A stretch of DNA of 64,000 bases from Sphingopyxis macrogoltabida (GTDB lineage: Bacteria > Pseudomonadota > Alphaproteobacteria > Sphingomonadales > Sphingomonadaceae), in assembly GCA_003241685.1 (NCBI GenBank), contig QFPJ01000014.1, positions 1-64,000 of the forward strand, read 5' to 3'. Positions 16,322 to 24,945 of this stretch are shown here, piece by piece. A program made the translations under genes and the position numbers. Every line of letters starts with the position of its first letter. The stretch's first letter is position 1. The notes beneath the pieces were generated by a model, which saw nothing but the letters and a program-made list of their open reading frames with translations, did no database searches and was not told the origin of the DNA.

Positions 16322-17683
16322 TCAATCGGTCGGCAGAATGTCGGCGATGGAGACGGGGCGCGCGGGGAAGCGTGCGGTAAAGCCGATATTGTCGCATCCA
16401 CCCGCGGCGGAAATCATCCGGAGCAGCGTCGGTTCGCAATTGCGCCCCTGACACGCGCCCATGCCGCACCGCGTCGCCAGCTTCACGGCATTGGCCGACC
16501 CGCCCGCCGACACCCGTTCCGACAGGGGGCCGAACGCGACATCCTCGCAGCGGCAGACGATCGTCTGGCTATCCGGCGCAGGAAAGAAGGGACGGGGATC
16601 GGCGATCGCGTCAAGAACGGATGCGAAGGCGCGGTGCCGCGCGAGCCGCCGCCGCGAGTTTTGCGCCGCGCGCTGCGCCGTGTCGGTATCGAGCAGGCCG
16701 AGATCGAGCGCAATCCCCAGACCCGCGAGCTCGCCGCCAGCCGCCGCCGCCGCCGCCCCGGCCACGCCGACCGTCTCGCCCGCCGCGTAGAGGCCAGGCA
16801 CCGAAGTCCGCATCCAATCATCGTGGACGCAGGCCCAGCCGCCCGCAGGCCCCGCCGCGATCATTTGCGCGCCGGCCATTCGCGGCAGCGCCGATTGCGG
16901 CACGAAACCATAGCAAAGCCCGACTGCGTCGCATTCGACATTGCCGGCGCTCGTTACGGCGCCCGACACGCGATCGCGGCCGGTCAACTCCGACAGGCCG
17001 ACGCCATAGCGTATCGGCGTGCCCGCGCGCGCTAGCGCTGCCATGGCCGATCTGGCAGCGAACAGATCGGCTGGGCGGCCGAGCGCGGTCAGGGGATGGC
17101 GGGCAAGCGCACCAATCATGGCAGCGCGGGGCTGCGCAAAATGAACCGCGGACACCGTGCCGCCCGCCGAGACGATCTGCGCTGCGATGATCAACTGCAA
17201 CGGGTGGGTCCCAGAGAGCAGCACGCGCATGCCGGCCAGCAACTGCTGGCTCTTGATGAAAGCCTGAATACCGCCCGCGGCATGAACGCCGGGAAGCGTC
17301 CAGCCGGGTAGCGGGACGGCGAGATCCTGGCAGCCTGCGGCGATCAGGATGCGGTCGGCGGCGATGGTTCGCAGGCCGTCAGGGCCGCTCGCAACGATCG
17401 ATCCCGCCTGTAACCCGATGGCGGAGTGTCCGCCGAACCAGGTCACCTTCTCCAACTGCCCGAACCGGTCGAGCTGACGCTTCAGCGGTGCATAGCTGCG
17501 GTCGACGAGCCAGTTTGCGACGGTGAAGGCGGCGGGGGGCTGCCGCAAAATCTGTCCGCCGGGGCGCATCTGTTCGTCAATCACCGCGATCGACAGGCTG
17601 CGCCCCTCGAGCGCGATAGCGGCCGCCTGACCAGCGGGGCCGCCGCCGACGATCGCGACGTCGAAGTGCTCCGGTTCAGTCAC
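16322..17683 (-). CDS. Dye-linked dehydrogenase alpha subunit (OoxA/HcnB/hydroxyproline dehydrogenase type)
   Basis: The 453-residue protein has an N-terminal FAD site (VGGGPAGQAA, residues 12-21), a second dinucleotide region, GLYAAGE, and a C-terminal BFD-like 2Fe-2S domain with cysteines in VCRCEDV and RCGMGACQGRNCEP. This is the alpha subunit of heterotrimeric amine dehydrogenases such as opine oxidase, HCN synthase, and D-hydroxyproline dehydrogenase. The start is GTG 17683, overlapping the gamma-subunit gene by 8 bp. It is the last gene of an operon with gamma (17676), beta (17957) and a DapA-like protein (19139). Confidence 0.87.
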   Translation of the reverse strand: MTEPEHFDVAIVGGGPAGQAAAIALEGRSLSIAVIDEQMRPGGQILRQPPAAFTVANWLVDRSYAPLKRQLDRFGQLEKVTWFGGHSAIGLQAGSIVASGPDGLRTIAADRILIAAGCQDLAVPLPGWTLPGVHAAGGIQAFIKSQQLLAGMRVLLSGTHPLQLIIAAQIVSAGGTVSAVHFAQPRAAMIGALARHPLTALGRPADLFAARSAMAALARAGTPIRYGVGLSELTGRDRVSGAVTSAGNVECDAVGLCYGFVPQSALPRMAGAQMIAAGPAGGWACVHDDWMRTSVPGLYAAGETVGVAGAAAAAAGGELAGLGIALDLGLLDTDTAQRAAQNSRRRLARHRAFASVLDAIADPRPFFPAPDSQTIVCRCEDVAFGPLSERVSAGGSANAVKLATRCGMGACQGRNCEPTLLRMISAAGGCDNIGFTARFPARPVSIADILPTD

Positions 17684-17960
17684 GCGTCGTGATCTCCATG
17701 CCGTCGCGGGCTTCGATCAGGCAAGCGCGCAGGCGCCGTCCGCTTTCCACCAGCGTGACCAGGCACTCGCTGCACACGCCCATGTTGCAGAACATGCCGC
17801 GTCCCTGTCCGCGGGTGTCCACACGGAAGATGGCATGGTCGGCGGCGAGCATCGCGGCGGCCAGGGTTTCGCCCGCGAAGCATTCGACCCGTATGCCATC
17901 GACGGTGATGGTGATCGGTCGGCCGCGGCTCACGCCTTGGGTGATGCGGGCGGCCGTCAT
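17676..17960 (-). CDS. 2Fe-2S ferredoxin-like gamma subunit of the heterotrimeric dehydrogenase
   Basis: The 94-residue protein is a plant-type 2Fe-2S module: FAGETLAAAML, then cysteines in FCNMGVCSECLVTL, and the last cysteine in RLRACLIE. It relays electrons between the two flavin subunits. ATG 17960 lies in an ATGA overlap with the stop of the beta-subunit gene, and the end overlaps the alpha gene, so stoichiometric, coupled translation is likely. Families with this three-gene arrangement include hcnABC, oox and the pseudomonad D-hydroxyproline dehydrogenases. Confidence 0.87.
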   Translation of the reverse strand: MTAARITQGVSRGRPITITVDGIRVECFAGETLAAAMLAADHAIFRVDTRGQGRGMFCNMGVCSECLVTLVESGRRLRACLIEARDGMEITTRD

Positions 17961-19132
17961 CCCATGAACCCGTTCAGATGTTCGAAGCGTGCGGGTGACA
18001 ACGGCGCGAGCGCGGGCGCCGGGCCGTCCGCCATCGCATCCGCGATCAGCCGGGCGAAGGTCAGCCCGAGCGTGAAGGCTGATCCGCCCGCCGCGATCCA
18101 CAGGCCGGGCATTCTCGGCACTTCGCCGACCACGGGCAACTGGTCGGCAGAAATCGCGGTGATCCCGGTCCAACTGCGGATCAGGTTCAGCCGCGCGACG
18201 TCCGGCACGGTATCGACCGCGACGCGTAGATTGCCGGTCAGCGATTCGGGGATCATCATTGCCTTCGCCCACGGGTCGAAACCCCCGCCCGGCGCTTGCG
18301 CCAGTCGCGAGGGCCAGCCGCCGCCGACCAGGATATTGCCGGCATAGGTCTGTTTCAGCGATAGCCGCCGCCCGACGTGCTGAACCAAGTGCGGCACCAC
18401 AGGTCGCGCTCGCTCGGTGGCGTTCATCAACAGCGCGACGGGATATAGCGGCATGTGGATGTTCAGAAGCGCGCAGATATTGGCGCTCCATGCTCCCGCG
18501 GCGACGAGCAGCCGGTCGGCCGACAGGTCGAGCCGGCCGCCCCGGATCGTAAAGCGCCCATTCTCGCGTGCGATCGACTGCACGCGCGATGCTGTGCGGA
18601 TCGATGCGCCTGCCGCGCGCGCGGCGTCGGCCAGCGCGGGCGTGACGGCACGCGGATCGGCGTGGCCTTCGTCGGCAGAGAAATTTGCGGCCAGGACGCC
18701 CGACGAGAGATAGGGGGCGATCGCGCGCGCTTCGTCGCCATTGATGGTTCGGACCGAAAGGCCTTCACGGCTTTCGCGCGCTGCTTTGCGTTCGAGCAGC
18801 GCGACCTGTTCGGCGGTTTCGGCCACCATCAGCCCGCCCTGCATGGACACATGAAGGTCGGCGGCCAATTCCCCCTCGATCTCCCGCCAGTCGCCCACCG
18901 CAATGCGGCTCAGCGCGACGATATCCGCCGCCTGCCCGTCGATCCGATCGTCGGTTTCGAGAAAACGGCGTTCGATCTGGAAATGGAGCGATCCGGCATT
19001 CTGTCCCGATGCACCGCCGTTGATGTCGCCCGCCTCGATCAGCGCAACCGATGCACCGCGAAGCGCGAGGCGCCATGCGGCAGCACAGCCGACCAGCCCC
19101 CCGCCGATGATCGCGACATCAACCTGTTCCAT
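17957..19132 (-). CDS. FAD-dependent oxidoreductase, DAO family, beta subunit
   Basis: The 391-residue protein begins with the FAD fingerprint AIIGGGLVGCAAAWRLA and has the DAO-type ending (LPVVGEVPRMPGLWIAAGG, then TLGLTFARLIAD). In related heterotrimers this subunit oxidises the C-N bond of the imino or opine substrate. It overlaps the gamma gene by 4 bp and follows the DapA-like gene by 6 bp. Together with a DapA-family partner the best-fitting known pathway is D-4-hydroxyproline breakdown, where oxidation gives a pyrroline carboxylate; opines or D-proline are alternatives. Confidence 0.87.
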   Translation of the reverse strand: MEQVDVAIIGGGLVGCAAAWRLALRGASVALIEAGDINGGASGQNAGSLHFQIERRFLETDDRIDGQAADIVALSRIAVGDWREIEGELAADLHVSMQGGLMVAETAEQVALLERKAARESREGLSVRTINGDEARAIAPYLSSGVLAANFSADEGHADPRAVTPALADAARAAGASIRTASRVQSIARENGRFTIRGGRLDLSADRLLVAAGAWSANICALLNIHMPLYPVALLMNATERARPVVPHLVQHVGRRLSLKQTYAGNILVGGGWPSRLAQAPGGGFDPWAKAMMIPESLTGNLRVAVDTVPDVARLNLIRSWTGITAISADQLPVVGEVPRMPGLWIAAGGSAFTLGLTFARLIADAMADGPAPALAPLSPARFEHLNGFMG

Positions 19133-19138
19133 AAGGCC

Positions 19139-20059
19139 CTAAATGCGTCCGAGCGTGACCAAAGTCTCCCTGATTCTCTCGGCGTCTTCGGCGGAAACGT
19201 CGCGCAGTGGCGGGCGGACATGCCCCCCGGGCAGACCCTGGGCGTTGAGGCCGGCCTTCAGTATGGCGGGTCCCGATCCAAAACGGCCGACGAGTTCAGG
19301 GGTGTACCATTCGTCGAGGATGACGCGGTCCATGCGCCCGCATTCGCGCGCGCCTTCGATATCACCCGCCCACAGCTTATTGTAAAAATCGGGGTGGATG
19401 CGCCCGAGCACCGCGCCCGCGCCCATCGTCCCGTCGCCGCCGCGCGCTTGGAGCAGCGCGAGGCCATGCTCGTCCATCGAGTGACCGAAAATCCGAATTT
19501 TGTCCTTGAGCGCGAAAAATGTATCGACAAAGCGGCGCAGGTCGCTGGTCGATTGTTTGATCGCAACGACATTGTCGAGTGCCGCGAGCCGTTCCAGCAG
19601 CGTGAGCGGCATGTCGATCCCGGTGCCGGGAGGCCAGTTGTACACGCAGATGGGTAGCTTGGTCCCAGCCGAAATATCGGCGTAGAATCCATGGATCTCG
19701 TCTGCCGAGGGCCGGTAGTAAGGGGGGGGCGTCACGACGATGCCATCGAATCCGCTGGCCGCGGCATGATCCGCCAGTTCCAGTACCCGGTTTGCGGTAT
19801 AGGCATTGCATCCCGCCAGCAGCGGCAACTTGCCGCCGAGTTGCGCGCCCGCCGCCGAAAAGAGCATCTTGCACTCTTCGGTCGACATGCTCGGCCATTC
19901 GCCTGTCGTGCCGGCCAGCAGGAGGCCGTGCATCCCTTCCGAATGAAGCCATTCGAGCAGGACGCCCAGCGCCGGCAGGTCGAGATTGCGGTTCGCGTCG
20001 AAGGGCGTCGTGATGGCCGGAATATAGCCTTGCCAACCGGCACGCGATCTCTTGTTCAT
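19139..20059 (-). CDS. Dihydrodipicolinate synthase/N-acetylneuraminate lyase family protein (HPC deaminase candidate)
   Basis: The 306-residue TIM-barrel protein has AGTTGEWPSMS, the tyrosine pair in PPPYYRPSA, and the Schiff-base lysine in VVAIKQSTSD. The segment after the tyrosine pair is YNWPPGTGID, so the arginine of true DapA (GRTG) is absent and lysine biosynthesis is unlikely. DapA-family deaminases convert 1-pyrroline-4-hydroxy-2-carboxylate to 2-oxoglutarate semialdehyde in hydroxyproline catabolism (LhpC/HypD), which suits the adjoining dehydrogenase. GGGGGGAG precedes ATG 20059. Divergent from lysR at 20219, with a palindrome between. The epimerase and semialdehyde dehydrogenase are not in the window. 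Confidence 0.85.
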   Translation of the reverse strand: MNKRSRAGWQGYIPAITTPFDANRNLDLPALGVLLEWLHSEGMHGLLLAGTTGEWPSMSTEECKMLFSAAGAQLGGKLPLLAGCNAYTANRVLELADHAAASGFDGIVVTPPPYYRPSADEIHGFYADISAGTKLPICVYNWPPGTGIDMPLTLLERLAALDNVVAIKQSTSDLRRFVDTFFALKDKIRIFGHSMDEHGLALLQARGGDGTMGAGAVLGRIHPDFYNKLWAGDIEGARECGRMDRVILDEWYTPELVGRFGSGPAILKAGLNAQGLPGGHVRPPLRDVSAEDAERIRETLVTLGRI

Positions 20060-20155
20060 GGAATTCGGCTCCCCCCTTGGTCGGGATATAGTCAATACGG
20101 CAAGTCCCGATAAGCCAAGGTGCATTCGCAGCAAGGGCATCAAAAGACGAAATTG

Positions 20156-20172
20156 GTTGCGTTTATCGCAAC
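20156..20172. promoter_or_regulatory. LysR-box palindrome 1 (lysR/dapA-like divergent promoter)
   Basis: GTTGCG (20156-20161), spacer TTTAT, CGCAAC (20167-20172) form a perfect inverted repeat of the T-N11-A class. It lies 47 bp before lysR and 97 bp before the divergent dapA-like gene. Copies with the same arms and spacer length are at 24851-24867 and 27804-27820. Confidence 0.7.
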
Positions 20173-20218
20173 GATCGGCATTTTCGGGCTTCGGCCGGTG
20201 ACTTTGGGAAGATTGCCA

Positions 20219-21115
20219 ATGTGGGATAACGCGCTCCAATATTTCTACGAAGCCGCGAACCTGGGATCGATGCGGCTGGCGAGCGACAAGATCGGCGTGG
20301 CCGTATCGTCGATCAGCCGCCAGATCGCGCAGCTCGAAAACGATATGGGGATCGCGTTGATCGAACGTGGGCGTCGGTCGATCCGACTGACCGAGGCGGG
20401 CCAACTGGCGTTCGAATATCACAAGAACCAGCTTGCTGACCGCGAAGCGCTGCTGAACCAGATTCAGGAACTGCGCGAGGTTAAATCGGGTCGCATCGAC
20501 CTCGCGATCGGCGAGGGCTTCTTCGGGCCGTCCTTCACCGCGCTGATCGAGGGATTCCAGCGCCGCAATCCGGGCATCGCGATCACCGTGACGAGCTGCC
20601 CCAGTTCGGAGATCATCCGCATGGTGCTCGACGACGAGGCGCATATCGGCATGATCCTGCACACCACCAGCGAGCCCAAGATCCGCACGCGTAGCGCGGT
20701 CGCGCAGCCCCTGATGGTGCTGTGCGCGCCGAGCCATCCCGCCGCGGCGATGGAGGCGCTGACGATCGCGGATCTCAGCGGTTTCGACCTGTGCCTACCG
20801 CCGCAGGGCTTCCGGATTCGCAGCACGCTCAATCATGCCGAAAAGCGCGCGCAAACCTGGCTGGAGCCGCGGCTGGTCACGACATCGATCCAGATGATGC
20901 GCGAGATCGCGAAGGGGGGTCGCGCGTTGACCGTGCTGCCGCGCATCTCCGCGCTCGCCGAGCTTGAAGAAGGAAGCCTCGTCGCGCGCCCGCTGCTCGA
21001 CGATGCGATCGAACACAGCACGGTCAGCCTGATCCACCGGCTCGGCCGACAACTTGAGGGCGCACCCGCGCGGCTGATGAGCGTGCTCGAGGCGCGCCTG
21101 AAAAGCTGGAGCTGA
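20219..21115 (+). CDS. LysR family transcriptional regulator
   Basis: The 298-residue protein has an N-terminal LysR helix-turn-helix (YFYEAANLGSMRLASDKIGV then SSISRQIAQLENDMGIALIE) and a periplasmic-binding-like effector domain. ATG 20219 aligns with the usual LysR start; the open frame extends upstream to 20120 through the palindrome. It is divergently transcribed from the dapA-like/dehydrogenase operon, the classic LysR arrangement. Three identical-architecture palindromes in this region make it the likely controller of three transcription units covering 16322-32687. The effector would be a substrate or intermediate of that pathway. Confidence 0.9.
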   Translation: MWDNALQYFYEAANLGSMRLASDKIGVAVSSISRQIAQLENDMGIALIERGRRSIRLTEAGQLAFEYHKNQLADREALLNQIQELREVKSGRIDLAIGEGFFGPSFTALIEGFQRRNPGIAITVTSCPSSEIIRMVLDDEAHIGMILHTTSEPKIRTRSAVAQPLMVLCAPSHPAAAMEALTIADLSGFDLCLPPQGFRIRSTLNHAEKRAQTWLEPRLVTTSIQMMREIAKGGRALTVLPRISALAELEEGSLVARPLLDDAIEHSTVSLIHRLGRQLEGAPARLMSVLEARLKSWS

Positions 21116-21127
21116 TCGCGATGCCGC

Positions 21128-22582
21128 TCAGGCGGGATGCAGGCTCGCTGCGGCGCGGCGCGGCCATGCGGCGCAGACCAGTGCAGCGACGGCTGCGTTG
21201 ACCGCCATCGCCACCAGCCCATGGTCCCAGCCGGGCAGCAGCGTCGTCCACAGTTGCTGCGCTTGTGGCAGTAGCAGGGCGAGATAGCCGGCCACGATGC
21301 CTGCAAAGACACCCGCTGCGTGCGCGCGCTTCCAGGTGAAGGCGAAATAGACGCCCGGCGCGAGCATGCCGATGGCGGCATAGGCCGACAGCCCGATCTC
21401 GACCAACGACTTCGATCCGCCGAGCGTCAGCCAGACCGCGATGGCGGCAATGACGATCATCGACAGGCGCGATGCAAGGAGCGATGTGCGGTCGGAGATG
21501 TCGGGTCGCATCGGCAGCAGGATGTTGCGGCTGAAGATCGATCCGGCAGTGAGCAACAGGACCGACCCAGGCACCAGCGCGAGAAGGCATGCCGTCCCCG
21601 CGAAGAGGCCGACGGCCCACGCCGGATAGCGATCGGCGACGAACTGCAGCAGCACGGCATTGGTGTCGCCGCCTTCGGGCTGTGTCCCGGCGAGCAGCGC
21701 CGCGAAGCCGAGCAGGATGATGAAGAAATAGGACAGCGAATAGATCGGCTGCCAGATCGCGTTGCGCCGGATCGTCGCTTCGCTTCCCGCCGAAAAGCAG
21801 AGCTGGAACAGGTGCGGGAGAATCCAGTTGCCAAGCGCGACGTTGAGCGCCGCAGTCATCAGCCAGACCGTCGACAGGCCGGCTTCGGGCTGGAGCCCCG
21901 GCAGCCGGCCGATGCCGGGAAACTGGTCCTGCGCCATTTTATAGACATCGAGCATCGACGCTGCGCCGACTTTCGACGCGACCGTCACGCACAGTGCGAT
22001 GACGATCAGCAGCATCAGCACGTCCTTCACCCCCGCCGCGAAGGCGGCCGAGCGCAGCCCGGCGAAATAGACGAAGGCGAGCATGATGACGGCGGCGACC
22101 GTCGCCGCCGCCGCCGTCGAAACTTCGGGGCCGAGCGTCAGCCGCACGATCAAGCTGAGCGCGACGATCTGGATCTGCACATAGATGATCAGCGCGGCGA
22201 TCCCCGCGATACCAACCACCACGCCGAGCCAGGTGGCGCGATAGTGCGCGGCAAAGAAATCGGCCTGAGTCACCAGCCCGTATCGACGCCCGGCATTCCA
22301 GATGCATGGCATCAGCCAATAGCCGATCGCTGCCGAAAGCGACACCGACGTGAAGGCAAGATAGGCGGGCGCGCCATGCGCCCATGCGAACCCCGAAATG
22401 CCGAGCACGGCGAAGGTCGTATATATCTCGCCGGCATTGAGGAACCAGAAGACGAGCACGCCGAAACGGCGGCCACCGACCGCCCATTCGGTGAGCGTGC
22501 GCGCGCGCTGCTGTCGCCGCGCCGACAGCAGTGCTCCGGCCATCGTGCCCAGCACGACTGCGAGGGTGAGGGCGAGGATCAA
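21128..22582 (-). CDS. Sodium:solute symporter (SSS) family transporter
   Basis: The 484-residue membrane protein has about 13 hydrophobic segments and resembles the SSS family (pantothenate/proline-type symporters), with AWAHGAPAYLAFTSVSL and a QADFFAAHY block typical of the subgroup that pairs with DUF3311. It should import a small organic solute with Na+; the neighbourhood suggests an amino or imino acid or dipeptide. The start is TTG 22582, overlapping the TGA of the DUF3311 gene, so it depends on coupling. It converges with lysR and forms one operon with the DUF3311 and DUF885 genes. Confidence 0.88.
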   Translation of the reverse strand: MILALTLAVVLGTMAGALLSARRQQRARTLTEWAVGGRRFGVLVFWFLNAGEIYTTFAVLGISGFAWAHGAPAYLAFTSVSLSAAIGYWLMPCIWNAGRRYGLVTQADFFAAHYRATWLGVVVGIAGIAALIIYVQIQIVALSLIVRLTLGPEVSTAAAATVAAVIMLAFVYFAGLRSAAFAAGVKDVLMLLIVIALCVTVASKVGAASMLDVYKMAQDQFPGIGRLPGLQPEAGLSTVWLMTAALNVALGNWILPHLFQLCFSAGSEATIRRNAIWQPIYSLSYFFIILLGFAALLAGTQPEGGDTNAVLLQFVADRYPAWAVGLFAGTACLLALVPGSVLLLTAGSIFSRNILLPMRPDISDRTSLLASRLSMIVIAAIAVWLTLGGSKSLVEIGLSAYAAIGMLAPGVYFAFTWKRAHAAGVFAGIVAGYLALLLPQAQQLWTTLLPGWDHGLVAMAVNAAVAALVCAAWPRRAAASLHPA

Positions 22583-22866
22583 TGGTCCGCTCCCGCTTGT
22601 TCGATATTGCCGTCACCGTCCTCGAATTCGGGATGCTGGCGGTCGATCGCGAAGATAAAGGCGATGATCGCCGACGTGACGAGGATTCCGGCCATTTGCC
22701 AAACCATCGGGAATGGAAGCAAGAAGGGTCGCCAGGCCACATCGTTGACCAGTGGAACTGCGCCGACCTGCCATAGAAAGGGGATAAGCAGCAGCCATCG
22801 GTGGCGGCGTGAAACGCGGGGTTTTGCGGAAAGCGCTTCGGTTTCCTCGGGCATCGGACGCGACAT
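22579..22866 (-). CDS. DUF3311 small membrane protein, symporter partner
   Basis: The 95-residue protein has two predicted membrane segments (WLLLIPFLWQVGAVPLVND and the region AGILVTSAIIAFIFAIDR) separated by a loop with FLLPFPMVWQ, the pattern of DUF3311 proteins found next to SSS transporters. ATG 22866 starts two bases after the stop of the DUF885 gene, and its own stop overlaps the symporter start. It probably assists assembly or function of the symporter. Confidence 0.83.
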   Translation of the reverse strand: MSRPMPEETEALSAKPRVSRRHRWLLLIPFLWQVGAVPLVNDVAWRPFLLPFPMVWQMAGILVTSAIIAFIFAIDRQHPEFEDGDGNIEQAGADH

Positions 22867-22868
22867 CC

Positions 22869-24680
22869 TCAAGCCCGCTCGCCGCCCGATGCGGTCCATG
22901 CGCGTATCTTGGTCTCGAGCACTTCCATCGGCAGCGCGCCGGTGTTCAGCACCTGATGGTGGTAGTCGCGAATATCGAACGCAGTGCCGAGAGCCTTGCT
23001 CGCTTCTTCGCGCAGCTCGCGGAATTTGAGCTCGCCGATCTTGTAGGCGCATGCCTGCCCCGGATAGGCGATGTAGCGGTCGATCTCGACCACCACATCG
23101 CGGGGCGCCATCGACGTATTGTCGAGCATATAGTCGATCGCCCGCTGGCGTCCCCAGCGTTTTGCGTGGATGCCGGTGTCGACGACAAGTCGCACCGCGC
23201 GCAGCATTTCCATGTCGAGATGGCCGAACATCTGCATTGGGTCGGTGAACATGCCGAGTTCGGGGCCGAGCGATTCGGCATAAAGGCCCCAGCCTTCGGT
23301 ATAGGCCGTGGCCTGCCCGTGCCGAAGCAGCGGGGGCAGGTCGGCATTTTCGATCGCCAGCGTCAACTGGAAATGGTGCCCCGGAATCCCCTCGTGCAGC
23401 GTCAGCGTCTCGAGCGTCGGGATCGGCCGTGTATTCAGCATCGACATATTGAAAAAGAGGATGCCCGGCGACACGCCGTCGGGCGGTCCGGGGCGGTAAT
23501 ATCCGGTGCCGCGCTGATCGCCGAGCGCGGGCAGCGGGCGGACTTCGAAGGGCGCTTTGGGGCGATCATGGAACAGCCGCGGAATCGCCGGCCATATCTT
23601 CGCCTCGATCGCCTCGAACCGCGCAAGCAGTTCGGCGGGGGTTTTGCAATAATATCGGGGGTCGGTGCGGACATGTTCGAAAAAGGCCTTGAGGTCGCCG
23701 GCGAAGCCTACTTCGGTGCGGATCTTTTCCATCTCGCCGCGGATTCGCGTGACTTCGGACAGGCCAAGCGCGTGGATGTCGTCGGCCGAGCGTGTCGTCG
23801 TCGTGTGCCGCGCGAGATTCCAATCGTAGAGCGCGGCACCGCTCTTCATCGCCCACAGACCCGGCGCGTCGGGCGCGTCTGCCAGATAGGTCCCGCGCAA
23901 GTAAGTCGCCCAGGCTTGATAGGCGGGGTAGACCTTGTCGTTGATCGCGGTGCGGAACTCCGCCGTTATCCGGCCGCGTTCGGCGGCGGTGAATGTGGCC
24001 GGCATCCGGTCGATGCCGGACCAAAAGGGGCTTTTTTTGATGGGTAACGCAAGCATTGCGTCGACCTGCGCGAGGATATTGGTGACGATAACCTTCGGTT
24101 GCAGATAGCTTTCGGCCCGGCCTTCCTTCAACCGGGCGACGGTGCTGTACATATAGCCCACGAAACCATCGATGCGCGCGAGGGTGTCGTCATAGTCGGC
24201 GGGTGTTGCAAACGGCACCGCGCCGCCCGACAGGAAATCAGGGAACTCGACGTGGAGACCGAACGAGGGGTTGAGCGGCGCCTTTCGCTGCACCGCGAAC
24301 AGTCCATCGTCGAACAGCGCAAGCGTCTGGCGTGTCTTGTAGTCGAACACGTCATAGGCGATGCGGTCGACCGGCGGCAGCGCGGTGCGGTCGATCGCCC
24401 CGAGCGCGGCAAGGTCGCGCACCTTGTTCGCGCGCAGCGTTGCGGCATAGGCGTCGCCTAGCGGATCGACGAACAGCGGCCCCTCCGGTCGCCGGCCGCT
24501 CCGCACCGCGCGCAGCGGATCAAGGGCGGCGTCGGCTGCTTCGCTTTGTTCGAGCAGCGTGTGCAGTGCTGCGGCGGGCGAACCCGTCTGCGCAAAGCCG
24601 GGCAGGGGGGGGAGGGCGCTGGCCGCCATCATGCCCACCGCCGCGCGGCGCGAAATCCGGATTGACCGTGTATGTTGCAT
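22869..24680 (-). CDS. Exported DUF885 family metallopeptidase-like protein
   Basis: The 603-residue protein starts MQHTRSIRISRRAAVGMMAA, a twin-arginine-like signal with cleavage after GFAQ. The family motifs are intact: LHEGIPGHHFQ at about residue 429, and YTEGWGLYAE, then a helical C-terminus ending YPGQACAYKIGEL and TGALPMEVLE. DUF885 proteins are presumed zinc peptidases in the cell envelope. It is the first gene of an operon with DUF3311 and the SSS symporter, which suggests that peptides are trimmed outside and the product taken up. The promoter region is shared with the amidohydrolases at 24946 and contains LysR-box 2. Confidence 0.87.
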   Translation of the reverse strand: MQHTRSIRISRRAAVGMMAASALPPLPGFAQTGSPAAALHTLLEQSEAADAALDPLRAVRSGRRPEGPLFVDPLGDAYAATLRANKVRDLAALGAIDRTALPPVDRIAYDVFDYKTRQTLALFDDGLFAVQRKAPLNPSFGLHVEFPDFLSGGAVPFATPADYDDTLARIDGFVGYMYSTVARLKEGRAESYLQPKVIVTNILAQVDAMLALPIKKSPFWSGIDRMPATFTAAERGRITAEFRTAINDKVYPAYQAWATYLRGTYLADAPDAPGLWAMKSGAALYDWNLARHTTTTRSADDIHALGLSEVTRIRGEMEKIRTEVGFAGDLKAFFEHVRTDPRYYCKTPAELLARFEAIEAKIWPAIPRLFHDRPKAPFEVRPLPALGDQRGTGYYRPGPPDGVSPGILFFNMSMLNTRPIPTLETLTLHEGIPGHHFQLTLAIENADLPPLLRHGQATAYTEGWGLYAESLGPELGMFTDPMQMFGHLDMEMLRAVRLVVDTGIHAKRWGRQRAIDYMLDNTSMAPRDVVVEIDRYIAYPGQACAYKIGELKFRELREEASKALGTAFDIRDYHHQVLNTGALPMEVLETKIRAWTASGGERA

Positions 24681-24850
24681 GACCGAGTCCCCGCTTTGTT
24701 TTTGGCTTGCTCGTGATCGTGTCGCGATGCAGCAATAATGCAACCGGGCGCTGCGGTCGGCGCAATCAGGGGCGGCCCGCCCCCGAAACAGCGGGAAGCC
24801 GCAATTTCCCGCGTTTATCGTTGTCGCTGCCGAAAGCTTGCGGGCTTTGT

Positions 24851-24867
24851 GTTGCGTTTTGCGCAAC
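24851..24867. promoter_or_regulatory. LysR-box palindrome 2 (DUF885/amidohydrolase divergent promoter)
   Basis: GTTGCG (24851-24856), spacer TTTTG, CGCAAC (24862-24867): same arms and spacing as the site next to lysR. It is 79 bp before the amidohydrolase ATG at 24946 and 171 bp before the divergent DUF885 start at 24680. Further TTGCG words nearby (from 24871 and 24881) may add a second half-site. Confidence 0.68.
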
Positions 24868-24945
24868 AAACTTGCGCCCTCTTGCGCATTGTTTTCTTGG
24901 GCTGTTGCCGCAGGTTCGGCGGCGGATAACAGGGAAGGGCCATTG

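Noticed and set aside
21320..23029. 569-codon plus-strand open frame opposite the symporter
   Set aside because: Arg/Asp/Gln-rich shadow of the SSS and DUF3311 genes, which have clear membrane patterns and coupling.
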